A stretch of 26,159 nucleotides of DNA from RGIG4608 sp964534905 (GCA_964534905.1 CAZHPZ010000014.1:1-26159); one strand, 5' to 3'. Shown: positions 15,587 to 24,364, numbered from the stretch's first letter. Notes: a model not told the origin generated them from the letters alone. Made by a program: numbers and translations.

Positions 15587-16554
15587 TATCTCGCCCCCAT
15601 TCTGATTCTCGGGTCAATAATACCGTAGGAGAGGTCGATAACAAGACCTGCAACAAGTCCTATAAGAAGGTAGAAGCCCGAGAGCAACATAAAGAAATCG
15701 TAGTCCGGTGCGTTGATAGAGTTCAGATAGAGCTGACCAACGCCTGGAATACTGAATATTTTTTCGATAACAAGCGAACCGGAAAGTACGCTGATGAACT
15801 CACCGATAATCGAGGGGAAGATCGGAACCATCGCATTTCTGAGTGCGTGTCTGGTCGTAGCCTGAGACTTGGTAAGTCCCTTTGTTCTCGCAAGAAGCAT
15901 AAACTCACTTGTAAGAACCTCTGTAAGCTCGGCACGTGTAAATCTTGCATATCCTGCGATCGAACCGAACGACATACAGAATACAGCGGGAAGCATCGAC
16001 TTGAACATATCCCATGAGAAGTAATCAAATCCACCTAACATCGTTTTCGGGAAAATATTGAGCTTAAAGCAGAATATATAGAGGAAAAGCGATGCATATA
16101 CGAACGCGGGAACGGATATAAACACCATTACGAGCGTGCTTATAAGGTGGTCTTGCCATTTATTCTTCTTCAGTGCCGCGTAGATACCGAGAGCGATACC
16201 GACGGGAACGGCAAGAAGCGATGAATATATGTTAATAAGAATTGTCGGAGGAAGCTTTTCAACAAAGACATCCCAAACGGGTGCATTGTATTCAACGTTG
16301 GGCATATTCATTGCGATACCGAAGTCGCCTTGAGTAACTATCTTTTTTACATAGATATAGAGCTGTTCAAGTATCGGCTTGTTGTAGCCTCTTGCCTCGT
16401 AAATCGCTTCAACGATATCCGGGTCCTGTCCGGGTGCAACAAATCCGGGATCCTTGGGAAGAAGCTTTACAAGCACAAAGCAAGCCACAAAGATAATTGT
16501 AAAAGTCATAAGCATAAGACCTATTCTTTTACATATGTATTTGAACATATACAT
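15586..16554 (-). CDS. oppB: Oligopeptide ABC transporter permease OppB-like (322 aa)
   Basis: This is a six-helix permease of normal size. TM1 (MFKYICKRIGLMLMTFTIIFVACFVL) is the standard OppB start. The EAA motif is EFMLLARTKGLTKSQATTRHALRNAMVPI, near residues 218-246, followed by GEFISVLSGSLVIEKIFSIPGVG. It pairs with OppC to form the channel. The first ATG is used because AGGAG lies 10 bp upstream. It is separated from oppA by 230 bp holding a terminator and hairpins. Confidence 0.92.
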   Translation of the reverse strand: MYMFKYICKRIGLMLMTFTIIFVACFVLVKLLPKDPGFVAPGQDPDIVEAIYEARGYNKPILEQLYIYVKKIVTQGDFGIAMNMPNVEYNAPVWDVFVEKLPPTILINIYSSLLAVPVGIALGIYAALKKNKWQDHLISTLVMVFISVPAFVYASLFLYIFCFKLNIFPKTMLGGFDYFSWDMFKSMLPAVFCMSFGSIAGYARFTRAELTEVLTSEFMLLARTKGLTKSQATTRHALRNAMVPIFPSIIGEFISVLSGSLVIEKIFSIPGVGQLYLNSINAPDYDFFMLLSGFYLLIGLVAGLVIDLSYGIIDPRIRMGAR

Positions 16555-16602
16555 AATATGTGATCTCCTTTCACGATAATCGAAAACCGATCATTCGGAT
16601 AT

Positions 16603-16675
16603 TCGGTTATACTCGAATATAATCGAGGTCTGCCGGGCAAATATGCCCGTGTCGGTTATAGTCGAATATAACCGA
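16603..16675 (-). promoter_or_regulatory. Cluster of palindromes between oppA and oppB
   Basis: Two near-identical 24-bp palindromes occur, at 16603-16626 and 16652-16675, their centres 49 bp apart. Each has the form TCGGTTATA - 6 bases - TATAACCGA; one arm of the first copy carries a single G-to-T type change. Between them a 6-bp hairpin CGGGCA/TGCCCG (16634-16649) is found, and a small CCGA/TCGG hairpin lies at 16587-16598 nearer oppB. They can form consecutive RNA stem-loops upstream of the oppB ribosome binding site, or act as protein-binding sites. No good promoter is seen here. Confidence 0.55.
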
Positions 16676-16705
16676 AATAAATTTTAGTTATAAAACTGAC
16701 AAATA

Positions 16706-16729
16706 GAGGGATAGTATAAACTATCCCTC
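16706..16729 (-). terminator. Terminator downstream of oppA
   Basis: A perfect 10-bp stem GAGGGATAGT/ACTATCCCTC with a 4-base loop lies 56 bp after the oppA stop. On the minus strand it is followed by TATTTGTCAGTTTT, an imperfect T run. It is probably a partial terminator that keeps the oppA transcript more abundant than the permease transcript. Confidence 0.7.
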
Positions 16730-16784
16730 ATTTGTTATGAATAACATTTAAGATGATAAAATATTAAATATTATTTATTTTTAA

Positions 16785-19289
16785 TTAGCTCTTGTAGTTG
16801 AGTTCTCCGCCCTGAGCCTTAACCTCAGCTGTCCAGCCGTCATTATCATAGTTGTAATGAGCGTATCTGATACCGCCGTAACCCATAAATGTGTTATAGG
16901 TTGTTGTGATGTAGTCAAGCTTGTAGGACAGAAGAGATGCAGAGAAGTAGTTGTAGATCGGTACTGTGTAGTATGTCTGGAGGATCTCTTTCTCAAGAGC
17001 GGCAATAAGTTCAACTCTTACATCAGAGGAAACCTTGCTCTCGCTCCAGTCGTATGCACAACCGCTGTTGCCGTTAAGGCAATCGTACCACTGCATAAGG
17101 TTCATTGTTTCTGTTACATCCTCGCCGTTCGCGCCGACGCCTCTCATTGTGAAGGTCATCTCAACGGATGAAGGATCCCATGCCTTTGCATATCTGTAGT
17201 TTTCACCGAGATAAGCAAGAAGGAAGTAACCGGGGTTCCAAGCGGCGCCGTTCCAACCGCCCATACATACATCGTATGCGCCTGCGCGGAAGTCGTCTGC
17301 CCAAGAGTCACCGTGATCTTCTACCTTAACTGTAATCTTGCCCTCAAGAGGAGTTCCCTGTGCAAGAGTAGACCAAGTCTGATCAAGATAGTTAACTATT
17401 CTGTTGATGGAATCGTTAACCGTGGACGAACCGAATACAAGCTCAACCTTGTCGCCTGCCTTAATGTCGCCTGCAGCAAGTGCTTCATTGTAAGCATTTG
17501 TGAGAAGCTCTCTTGCAAGAGTAAGGTTAAATCCTGTAACTGCGTCTACAGCTTCATCAAGACTGTTGTACTTTGTCCAGTCTACGCCGTAAACCTCGCA
17601 AAGTGTCTTCTTAGCAGCGTCTGTATCTCTGTAAACACCTGCATTAGCTACATCGTAGTAGTGCATTGTGTTAAAGAGTCCGAAGCCTGCGAAAGAAGCT
17701 GTTGTATTCTTCTGAGTATAGTCGTTTCTGTCGATAGAAAGTGAGAGCGCTTTTCTGAAGTCAGTGTAAGTAAGAATTGTCTTATTAACTCCGGCTGTCT
17801 CTCTCTTCTTAAGAGCTTCCTTGTCGGACTGAAGCTGCATAGAGCCTACATAGTCGTCAGCGGTGAAGATAGCTCTCGAGGAGTTCTTATAGTCTGCAGA
17901 TACAGATACATCGATGCCGATACCGTCGATCTCACCTGCAAGGAACTTAGCCCAAGCGGTAGACCATTCTTCGATGATCTCGCAGTGAATCTTTTCTGTT
18001 TCGTACTGTCCTGCATACTGTTCAAGAGCATATCCGAACCACTTTTCGTTTTTCTCAAGAACGTATTCCTTACCGGACTGGTACTTTGTAAGCTTATAGG
18101 GGCCCCAGCTTCTTGTTGTTTCAAGAGTTGTGTTGTAGGTCGTTGTCCAAAGTGTAGAGCCCTCTGAGGGAGCCTTCTTGCAAGCCTCGTATGTTGCCTT
18201 GTGAACAAGAGGAAGGCTACCGAAGTTGTATGCTGCTGTATAGTCAAGAGAACCGTCTGCCTTGATAAGGAAAAGAGGAGCGGACAAAAGAACTATGAGT
18301 TCATAGTCGTTATCGCCCTTGATAAGACCAACTGTATCCCAGGACTTTTCTGCATACGCACCGTCGATGTAATAGAAGAAGTGAAGGATCTCATCATCAC
18401 TTGCGGGATCCCACCAAGCATAAAGAACATCAAAAGCTTCCTTAAGTTTAGGATCTGCCTTGATCTGCGCAAGTGTCTTGCCCTCAAGAGCAGCAGCAGT
18501 GTCCTTGTTGAACGCTGTATCTGCAAGATAGTATGTGTACATATATGCAGCAGTTTTAGCAGCTGTATACGATGACGGGAAGCCCATGCCCTGTCTGAAG
18601 TACGAGTTTGCGATTACATTCTTCTCGTCAGGATCCTTTTCGGTTCCCATATTTACTTTTGTTCCCTCACCGCCAAGTGTGAAAACAAGCTTGCTGTCAA
18701 GATCTTCGCTATAGTGCTCAAAGTATGCTGTGGCATCATCCAAGCCCTTCTGTCCCTGCTTAGCGTATGCCTTAGCACCTACAAGGTTTACAGAGCCTGC
18801 ATAGAAAGAGTCAGCACGATAGTTGATGAAAAGAGGATTGAGCTGTTCCTGCATAGAGTAGATGAAATCATCTGCATTGATAGGATCGCCGTTATCCCAA
18901 ACAAGGTCCTCGCGAAGTGTGATCTTGTAAGCGTAACCTGTGTCGCCTGCAAGTCCCCACTCTTCCTTGTACTGTGCAGTTACGTCTTCAAGCTTTGTAG
19001 CTGCGCTGTAATCAACAACGTAGTCGCCCTCAACGATGTTACCGTTGCTGTCGAACTTGAAGTTGAATTCAAAGAAGTTCGAGCCGATGTAACTCATAAT
19101 ATTTGTGTCGTTTTCGTCCTTGTACGTCAACTCATTCCAGTTTGACGGGGACACTCCGAGGTATGTGTTGTATGTGTGTCCGTGGTCGGGTTCTTTCTGA
19201 TTAGAAAGCGCTGCAACTACGATTACACCTGCAACAACTACAACCGCAAGCACGATGGCTACGATCGTAATTATCTTTTTTCTGTTCAT
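16785..19289 (-). CDS. oppA: Oligopeptide-binding protein OppA-like, SBP family 5, without lipobox (834 aa)
   Basis: The protein belongs to extracellular solute-binding family 5: the segment ITLREDLVWDNGDPINADDFIYSM (about 124-147) is the family hallmark, and the C-terminal YYTVPIYNY region is also typical. At 834 aa it is well above the usual 530-600. The N terminus has a basic start and one hydrophobic helix (about 6-28) followed by SNQKEPDHGH. There is no cysteine near the end of this helix, so it is not a standard lipoprotein and may stay anchored by the helix. It captures peptides for OppBCDF. The ribosome binding site AAAGGAG precedes the ATG. The gene is first in the operon, with its own strong promoter. 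Confidence 0.9.
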   Translation of the reverse strand: MNRKKIITIVAIVLAVVVVAGVIVVAALSNQKEPDHGHTYNTYLGVSPSNWNELTYKDENDTNIMSYIGSNFFEFNFKFDSNGNIVEGDYVVDYSAATKLEDVTAQYKEEWGLAGDTGYAYKITLREDLVWDNGDPINADDFIYSMQEQLNPLFINYRADSFYAGSVNLVGAKAYAKQGQKGLDDATAYFEHYSEDLDSKLVFTLGGEGTKVNMGTEKDPDEKNVIANSYFRQGMGFPSSYTAAKTAAYMYTYYLADTAFNKDTAAALEGKTLAQIKADPKLKEAFDVLYAWWDPASDDEILHFFYYIDGAYAEKSWDTVGLIKGDNDYELIVLLSAPLFLIKADGSLDYTAAYNFGSLPLVHKATYEACKKAPSEGSTLWTTTYNTTLETTRSWGPYKLTKYQSGKEYVLEKNEKWFGYALEQYAGQYETEKIHCEIIEEWSTAWAKFLAGEIDGIGIDVSVSADYKNSSRAIFTADDYVGSMQLQSDKEALKKRETAGVNKTILTYTDFRKALSLSIDRNDYTQKNTTASFAGFGLFNTMHYYDVANAGVYRDTDAAKKTLCEVYGVDWTKYNSLDEAVDAVTGFNLTLARELLTNAYNEALAAGDIKAGDKVELVFGSSTVNDSINRIVNYLDQTWSTLAQGTPLEGKITVKVEDHGDSWADDFRAGAYDVCMGGWNGAAWNPGYFLLAYLGENYRYAKAWDPSSVEMTFTMRGVGANGEDVTETMNLMQWYDCLNGNSGCAYDWSESKVSSDVRVELIAALEKEILQTYYTVPIYNYFSASLLSYKLDYITTTYNTFMGYGGIRYAHYNYDNDGWTAEVKAQGGELNYKS

Positions 19290-19320
19290 AATTTTTTCTC
19301 CTTTTCAAAAGATATGCCTA

Positions 19321-19349
19321 ATTGTACCACACGAAAACGCATATGTCAA
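19321..19349 (-). promoter_or_regulatory. Promoter of the opp operon
   Basis: On the minus strand a consensus -35 box TTGACA (19344-19349), a 17-bp spacer and TACAAT (19321-19326) lie about 30 bp upstream of the oppA start. This is close to an ideal sigma-A promoter, fitting high expression. Confidence 0.8.
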
Positions 19350-19793
19350 TACCTTTTTTCAAAAAAAATTAAAAAATTAAAAAATATTAGAGGTGTTAAT
19401 ATTTTTGCCTTTTTTATCATCAACGAAAATTGACATTCCGCAAAGCCTTGTATATAAAGGGTTTTTTCGCTTTTCTTTTTTACTTTTCAAGTTATTTTTG
19501 TCAAAAAGTCGATTTGACTTTAAAAAATTAACACTATTACATTTTTGTTAATTAATTCGGTTAACGTTTTATTTATCACCGTTAAAATGTCGTAATGCAC
19601 GCCCCGACTTGTGCATTATGCACCACACTTCCCTCTGACACGCCTTGCTATTTAGATATTATATCTCACAACCGCCAAACAAAATCCCGAATATTTATTT
19701 TTTCACCGTCTGTGCAAAAATCCGTTTCTTCTTATAATTATTCTCCGTCAAATCCGCTTTTGCGGCTTTTTTCTACATTATTTAAGTAAACTA
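19350..19793. other. Divergent intergenic region with no gene
   Basis: The region is AT-rich and holds no protein reading frame with a ribosome binding site. It contains a second plus-strand promoter-like sequence (19430-19458), a hairpin at 19591-19620 (TAATGCAC/GTGCATTA core with a 10-base loop) and a weak terminator-like hairpin with T6 at about 19750-19775. A small RNA or long leader is possible but unproven. Confidence 0.4.
19430..19458 (+). promoter_or_regulatory. Possible plus-strand promoter in the oppA-MATE gap
   Basis: A perfect TTGACA (19430-19435), a 17-bp spacer and TATAAA (19453-19458) point away from oppA toward the MATE gene, 400 bp before its start. It might drive a small RNA or a long MATE leader. 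In AT-rich DNA a chance match is possible. Confidence 0.4.
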
Positions 19794-19822
19794 TTGATTT
19801 TTATCTTCGTTTATGGTATACT
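19794..19822 (+). promoter_or_regulatory. Promoter of the MATE gene
   Basis: TTGATT (19794-19799), a 17-bp spacer and TATACT (19817-19822) would start transcription near 19829, about 33 nt before the TTG start codon. Confidence 0.65.
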
Positions 19823-19861
19823 TATTCGGTTATGCTAATAAAAACAACAAGGAGGATTAAT

Positions 19862-21286
19862 TTGAACACTTCTGTAAAAGAAAACAAAATGGGCTATATG
19901 CCCGAAAACAAGCTTCTTTTGTCAATGTCGATACCTATGATGCTCTCAATGCTCATTCAGGCTCTTTACAATATTATAGACGGTCTCTTCGTGGCGGGCA
20001 TCAGTCCCGAGCAGTTCGAGCTGACCGCTGTCAACCTCGCTTACCCCGCCCAGAACCTGATGATCGCCGTTTCCGTCGGCACCGGTGTGGGTATCAACGC
20101 CCTTATTTCACGAAATCTCGGCTTAGGTGATTACAAAAAAGCGGACAAGATCGCAGGTCAGGGATTTTTCCTTGCGATAGTAAGCTATCTTCTCTTTGCC
20201 ACGCTCGGTACAGCTCTCGCGCGTCCCTATATGGCGATGATGGCGGCTGATATCGCTCTCGACAGTGCCCGCGAGCAGGTTATCTCGATGGGTACGACAT
20301 ATCTTCGCATTTGCTTTATCGGCTCGTTCGGACTTTTCTGTCAGGTCGTGCACGAAAAGTATATGCAGGCGACCGGAAAGACAACGCTTTCAATGATAAC
20401 TCAGGTCTCCGGTGCGGTATTTAACATCGTTTTCGACCCGATACTCATTTACGGTTGGCTCTTCTTTCCCAAAATGGGAATCGCAGGTGCGGCTGTCGCA
20501 ACGGTAGGCGGTCAGATAGTTTCGGGACTCGTCGGCGCTCTTCTTCATATATACAGAAACCGCGACGTGCGTCTTAAGGCTCGCAACGTTATCCCCGACG
20601 TAAAGATCATAGGCGAGATATTCAAGATCGGTCTTCCGTCGATAGTTATGAACTCGATAGGCTCGTTTATGACTGCGACATTTAACAAGATCATTATGCC
20701 CCTCTCCGAATATGCCGTCAACGTTTTCGGTGTATATTTCAAGCTTCAGAGCTTCGTATTTATGCCAGTTTTCGGCTTCAACAACGGTATGATATCCATA
20801 ATTTCCTACAATTACGGTGCACGCAAGAAGAAAAGAATACTCAAAACGACAAGGCTCGGTCTTGTTTATGCGGTTTCGTTTATGCTGTTCGGCTTTGCTC
20901 TGTTTCAGATATTCCCGTCCGTATTTCTCTCTATGTTCAGCCTTAGTGAGGAGGCAATACAAAGCGTCGGAATCCCCGCTCTCCGCACGATTTCCATAAG
21001 CTTTATTTTTGCAGGCTTCTCCATAATCTGCGGTGCGGTATTTCAGGCATTCGGTCACAGCGTTTTATCAATGCTCGTTTCGATAGGACGTCAGCTCGTT
21101 ACGCTGTTGCCCGTTGCGTATCTCCTCGCCCTCTCGGGTGATATCAATCTCGTCTGGTGGGCTTATCCCATAGCGGAGGTCGTATGCGTTATTCTCAGCG
21201 CACTCTTTTACTTATATGTTTACAAAACCTGCATTGCCACGATCCCCGACGATCCGAGCTCTCCCGCGGTGCTTGAGGATATATAA
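19862..21286 (+). CDS. MATE family multidrug/organic cation efflux transporter (474 aa)
   Basis: The protein has about 12 membrane helices in two related halves, with family segments LLSMSIPMMLSMLIQALYNIIDGLFVA near the start, VGTGVGINALISRNLG, and in the second half IGLPSIVMNSIGSFM and NNGMISIISYNYGARKKKR. It is probably a sodium- or proton-driven exporter of the DinF/NorM-like MATE group common in Clostridia; its substrate is not predictable. The start is taken as TTG at 19862, since AGGAGG lies 6 bp upstream. An in-frame ATG at 19832 would put the first codon almost at the transcript start. It is a single gene, closed by a bidirectional terminator. Confidence 0.92.
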   Translation: MNTSVKENKMGYMPENKLLLSMSIPMMLSMLIQALYNIIDGLFVAGISPEQFELTAVNLAYPAQNLMIAVSVGTGVGINALISRNLGLGDYKKADKIAGQGFFLAIVSYLLFATLGTALARPYMAMMAADIALDSAREQVISMGTTYLRICFIGSFGLFCQVVHEKYMQATGKTTLSMITQVSGAVFNIVFDPILIYGWLFFPKMGIAGAAVATVGGQIVSGLVGALLHIYRNRDVRLKARNVIPDVKIIGEIFKIGLPSIVMNSIGSFMTATFNKIIMPLSEYAVNVFGVYFKLQSFVFMPVFGFNNGMISIISYNYGARKKKRILKTTRLGLVYAVSFMLFGFALFQIFPSVFLSMFSLSEEAIQSVGIPALRTISISFIFAGFSIICGAVFQAFGHSVLSMLVSIGRQLVTLLPVAYLLALSGDINLVWWAYPIAEVVCVILSALFYLYVYKTCIATIPDDPSSPAVLEDI

Positions 21287-21301
21287 TTATATAATAATGA
21301 A

Positions 21302-21327
21302 AAAAAGGACTCGCAAGAGTCCTTTTT
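21302..21327. terminator. Bidirectional terminator between MATE and kinase genes
   Basis: An 11-bp stem AAAAAGGACTC/GAGTCCTTTTT with a GCAA tetraloop gives a T run on both strands, between two converging genes. Confidence 0.88.
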
Positions 21328-21333
21328 CTTGTT

Positions 21334-22164
21334 TTATTTCGTTAAGAGTCCAAGGCATTCCTCGAATTTTACACCGTATGGATGATTCTTTACATCGGGA
21401 GCTGTCTGCTTTATGCAAGCAACCGTGAAATCAACCGCTCTCTTTGTAGCGGCATACACGTCATCACCCGCTGTAAGCGCTCCGCAAAGCACAGAGGAGA
21501 AAACGTCGCCCGTACCGTGAAAGGACACAGGTTGATCCTCTCCGAAGATATATTCGTATCTTCCGACGCTCTTATCATAGGCAAGTGCTCCGTGACGACC
21601 GTCGCCGTATTTTACGCCCGTAATAATAACCTTTTCTACGCCAAGCTCCGCAAATCCGTCGGCAAGCGAGCGGATGTAGCTCTCGTCGTATTCTCCGGGT
21701 GTCTTATATTCCCTGCCAAGCAACATAGCCGCCTCGGTAATATTGGGGCAGACAACGTCGGCAATCCTGCAAAGCTCAAGCATATACGACGGAAAATCGG
21801 ATGCGAACGCAGGATACAGTCTTCCGTTATCGGCCATAGCGGGATCTACAAATATAAGGGTACCGTCATTTCTTGTAATATCAATAAATTTCTTTACAAG
21901 CTCTATCTGCTCGGGAGATCCGAGATAGCCTGTATAGAGCGCATCAAGCTTTATTCCCTCACGTTTCCAATGCTCCGCAATGGGAAGCAGCTCGTCGGAA
22001 ATATCACGGCAGGTAAAGCCGGTAAAGCCGGCGGTATGAGTTGAGAGCACGCATGTCGGAACTATGCAGCACTCCTCGCCCATAGCGGATATGATCGGCA
22101 GGCTCACGGTTATGGAGCATTTGCCGAAGCAGGAAATATCTTGAATAGTAGCAATTCTTTTCAT
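21334..22164 (-). CDS. Pyridoxamine kinase / PdxK-like PfkB kinase (276 aa)
   Basis: All PdxK/PdxY-type motifs are seen: IQDISCFGKCSITVSLPIISAMG (7-29), PTCVLSTHTAGF (36-47), DPAMADNGRLY (107-117), NITEAAMLLG (141-150) and the catalytic GTGD (217-220, base Asp220). It should phosphorylate pyridoxal, pyridoxamine or pyridoxine for vitamin B6 salvage. It is the canonical member of the pair; a divergent relative lies at 8219-9037. The ATG has AAGGT 6 bp upstream. It is transcribed alone from its own promoter. Confidence 0.88.
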   Translation of the reverse strand: MKRIATIQDISCFGKCSITVSLPIISAMGEECCIVPTCVLSTHTAGFTGFTCRDISDELLPIAEHWKREGIKLDALYTGYLGSPEQIELVKKFIDITRNDGTLIFVDPAMADNGRLYPAFASDFPSYMLELCRIADVVCPNITEAAMLLGREYKTPGEYDESYIRSLADGFAELGVEKVIITGVKYGDGRHGALAYDKSVGRYEYIFGEDQPVSFHGTGDVFSSVLCGALTAGDDVYAATKRAVDFTVACIKQTAPDVKNHPYGVKFEECLGLLTK

Positions 22165-22196
22165 ATTTGACCTTCTTATCTAAAAAAATACAAGTT

Positions 22197-22225
22197 ATTC
22201 TATTACAAAATACGTCTCTTGTCAA
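22197..22225 (-). promoter_or_regulatory. Promoter of the PdxK-like kinase gene
   Basis: On the minus strand TTGACA (22220-22225) and TAGAAT (22197-22202) are separated by 17 bp, 33 bp upstream of the start codon. Confidence 0.75.
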
Positions 22226-22249
22226 TAGAATGCGATAAAAAAAGCAAAA

Positions 22250-22273
22250 AAAGAGAGGAAAAAACCTCTCTTT
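22250..22273 (-). terminator. Terminator of the cca-protease-holA operon
   Basis: A 9-bp stem (AAAGAGAGG/CCTCTCTTT) with a 6-base loop lies 5 bp past the holA stop and is followed on the minus strand by a long T run. Confidence 0.88.
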
Positions 22274-22278
22274 AAGCC

Positions 22279-23349
22279 TTAAATAGAGCATATAAGCTTT
22301 TCTATATGCAGATATCCCGAATCGAATCTCGTTTTCATCGCAATATCCGCCTCACCTATCATCGAAACGGTCTTTTTTATACTTTCAAGCTCCATCTTGC
22401 CGGCGCTTGCGGCATAAATTCCGACCTTATGGACATTCATCCCCGTTTCCTGCGCTATCTGATAATTATTCTTGCCCGAGACAAGCATTATCTTTATTTT
22501 AAGAAGATCGGAGAATATTCCCGAAAGCTCTCCGAGAATGACGACCGGCTCGATCTGTCTGAACTTCATTACCGAAAGGATTGACAGTGCGTCGCCCCGC
22601 CTGCCGTCAAGAATGGCATTCGAAAACTCAAATGCACCGTATTCCATCTCCTCGTTACAGACAAGCCCAATATCCTCGCGCAGCACGGTATCTCTTCCCT
22701 GCGCCTTTTCGTAAATGGCAAGCTTTTCTATCTCCGAGGCAAGTGTAAACATATTTTTTCCGCAATAGTCCACAAGATATGCGCAATCCGCCTGTGATGC
22801 GTGAATGCCGTGATGCTCGAAATGGCGCGCCGCCCAAAGTGCAAGCTTTTGAGGCGACGACGACTCGAATTTCACGGGACAAAGTATCTCGGAAAGTGCC
22901 TTGAGGGCACCTGTTGCACCTTTTTTGCCGACATCCTCGGTAATATTATCGGACGGGACGAGTAAAACAAAATTATTATAATCGAATTCGTCAAGATGAG
23001 CAAGAGCGTCAAGAAGCGCGCGAAATTCTCCGACCGCACTCTCTCCGCCGTCCGAGCCCTTGGCGGTTCGGTACATTTTTTTGATATTGAGTCCGCTGAG
23101 CACGACAAGCTTTCGCTCCGCCATCATAGGCGGCAGTGAAAGCGCGTCTATGAGCTTATCGGGATCGTAATCAAGCACGTCTATACGAACGAAATTAAAA
23201 ATTTCAAGTGCCTCGTCTATTCCCATAGCGTCACGCAAGGCCGTTACGGCGTGAGATTTGAGATAGTCCTCCTCACCGTAAAACAGATAATTTCCGTTCG
23301 GATCGTTTTTAATTTTCTTCAAAAAATCGGTATTTGAGATAATATCCAA
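22279..23349 (-). CDS. holA: DNA polymerase III subunit delta (356 aa)
   Basis: The sequence matches HolA over its length: N-terminal NYLFYGEEDYLKSHAVTALRD (19-39), the PMMAERKLVVLSG segment (73-85), and the C-terminal domain with FEFSNAILDGRRGDALSIL and GYLHIEKLIC. Delta opens the sliding clamp within the clamp loader at the replication fork. The start is a TTG with GGTGAG just upstream; no in-frame ATG fits better. It follows the secreted protease gene by 43 bp and is probably co-transcribed with it and with cca. Confidence 0.9.
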   Translation of the reverse strand: MDIISNTDFLKKIKNDPNGNYLFYGEEDYLKSHAVTALRDAMGIDEALEIFNFVRIDVLDYDPDKLIDALSLPPMMAERKLVVLSGLNIKKMYRTAKGSDGGESAVGEFRALLDALAHLDEFDYNNFVLLVPSDNITEDVGKKGATGALKALSEILCPVKFESSSPQKLALWAARHFEHHGIHASQADCAYLVDYCGKNMFTLASEIEKLAIYEKAQGRDTVLREDIGLVCNEEMEYGAFEFSNAILDGRRGDALSILSVMKFRQIEPVVILGELSGIFSDLLKIKIMLVSGKNNYQIAQETGMNVHKVGIYAASAGKMELESIKKTVSMIGEADIAMKTRFDSGYLHIEKLICSI

Positions 23350-23392
23350 GCTCTCACCGCCTCTCCTTTTATTTTAGTGCTCGGCAAGCGGC

Positions 23393-24364
23393 TCATCTGC
23401 CGTATACGTATGTATCCATGAACTGATTTATCACGGAAAGCGGAACGGCACAGCCGTAGTCTCCGCCCTCGTCCCCCGCAAAATTCAAGCCTACAAGCTC
23501 TCCGTTAACATTCACGAGCGGACCGCCGCTCGATCCGTGATTAATGGGCGCATTATGAGAAATACCGTCGAATTGGCTCTCTCCGTCGTAAAGCTTTATC
23601 TTGCCGAAGCCGAGGACTCTTCCCACTGTTACGGCATTTGTCTGTCCGAGCGGTGCGCCGAGCGAAACGACATAATCTCCGTATTCAACCTCCGACTGTG
23701 CAAGCGTTATCGCCTCAAGCGAGGTGTCCTCCGACACAGGAGTATATTGAAACCACAAAAGCGCAAGATCGCTGTCCGCACTGTATGCCGGACTTGAAAG
23801 AGTCGGATTTTTATAAAGCTCGGCGCTGTATTCGTTGCCCCACGCATCTATAACGATAAAGGTCTGATTTTTATATTCCTCATCCGCTTCTGCAACGTGA
23901 GCGTTCGTAAGAACATAGCAACAGCCTTCCGATATCTGATACACAACTCCGGATCCCTGGGATTCGGAGGTGTCCTGACCGAAAAACACTCCGACTCCGT
24001 TATTATAACATATATTTCTTATTTTAACAAGGGATTTTACCGTGTTTTGGGTAATCGAATTAGTCAGAGACACGGCATCGGGCACGAAACCCGCATAAAG
24101 CGTAAGATTCGTCCACACGGGACCTGTCGGATTGAACTGTTGAGTCAGGGACTCGTCAAGATACCAAGAATAAAACAGAAGATTTTCCGCACTCGGCGCA
24201 TCGGGAAGATTAGCCGTAGAGCCGGAAACGGTGTAGGTAGTGGTATAATACTCGCCCTCTACCATAAAATCTATTCTGCACGTTCTGCCCTCAAGAGCTC
24301 CACAGGAGCAGAAAACGGCAAGTGCCATACAAAGCAATGTTATAATCGAAATATATCTTTTCAT
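23393..24364 (-). CDS. Secreted trypsin-like serine protease, probable lipoprotein (323 aa)
   Basis: The N terminus is a signal peptide ending in AVFCSCG, so Cys21 (or Cys19) is a likely lipid anchor, though the lipobox is loose. Residues 28-93 resemble a Listeria-Bacteroides/InlB-B type repeat (ANLPDAPSAENLLFYSWYLDESLTQQFNP, then LTLYAGF), a surface domain. The rest is an HtrA/trypsin-like fold with the full triad: His156 (LTNAHV), Asp199 (DSDLALL) and Ser279 (INHGSSGGPLV). No PDZ domain follows, unlike HtrA/DegP. Its ATG overlaps the cca stop (ATGA), so a secreted protease is co-translated with a tRNA maturation enzyme. The substrate is unknown. Confidence 0.82.
   Translation of the reverse strand: MKRYISIITLLCMALAVFCSCGALEGRTCRIDFMVEGEYYTTTYTVSGSTANLPDAPSAENLLFYSWYLDESLTQQFNPTGPVWTNLTLYAGFVPDAVSLTNSITQNTVKSLVKIRNICYNNGVGVFFGQDTSESQGSGVVYQISEGCCYVLTNAHVAEADEEYKNQTFIVIDAWGNEYSAELYKNPTLSSPAYSADSDLALLWFQYTPVSEDTSLEAITLAQSEVEYGDYVVSLGAPLGQTNAVTVGRVLGFGKIKLYDGESQFDGISHNAPINHGSSGGPLVNVNGELVGLNFAGDEGGDYGCAVPLSVINQFMDTYVYGR

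Noticed and set aside
19832..19861. ATG at 19832 as the MATE start
   Set aside because: It would leave almost no leader after the predicted transcription start, whereas AGGAGG is ideally placed for the TTG at 19862.
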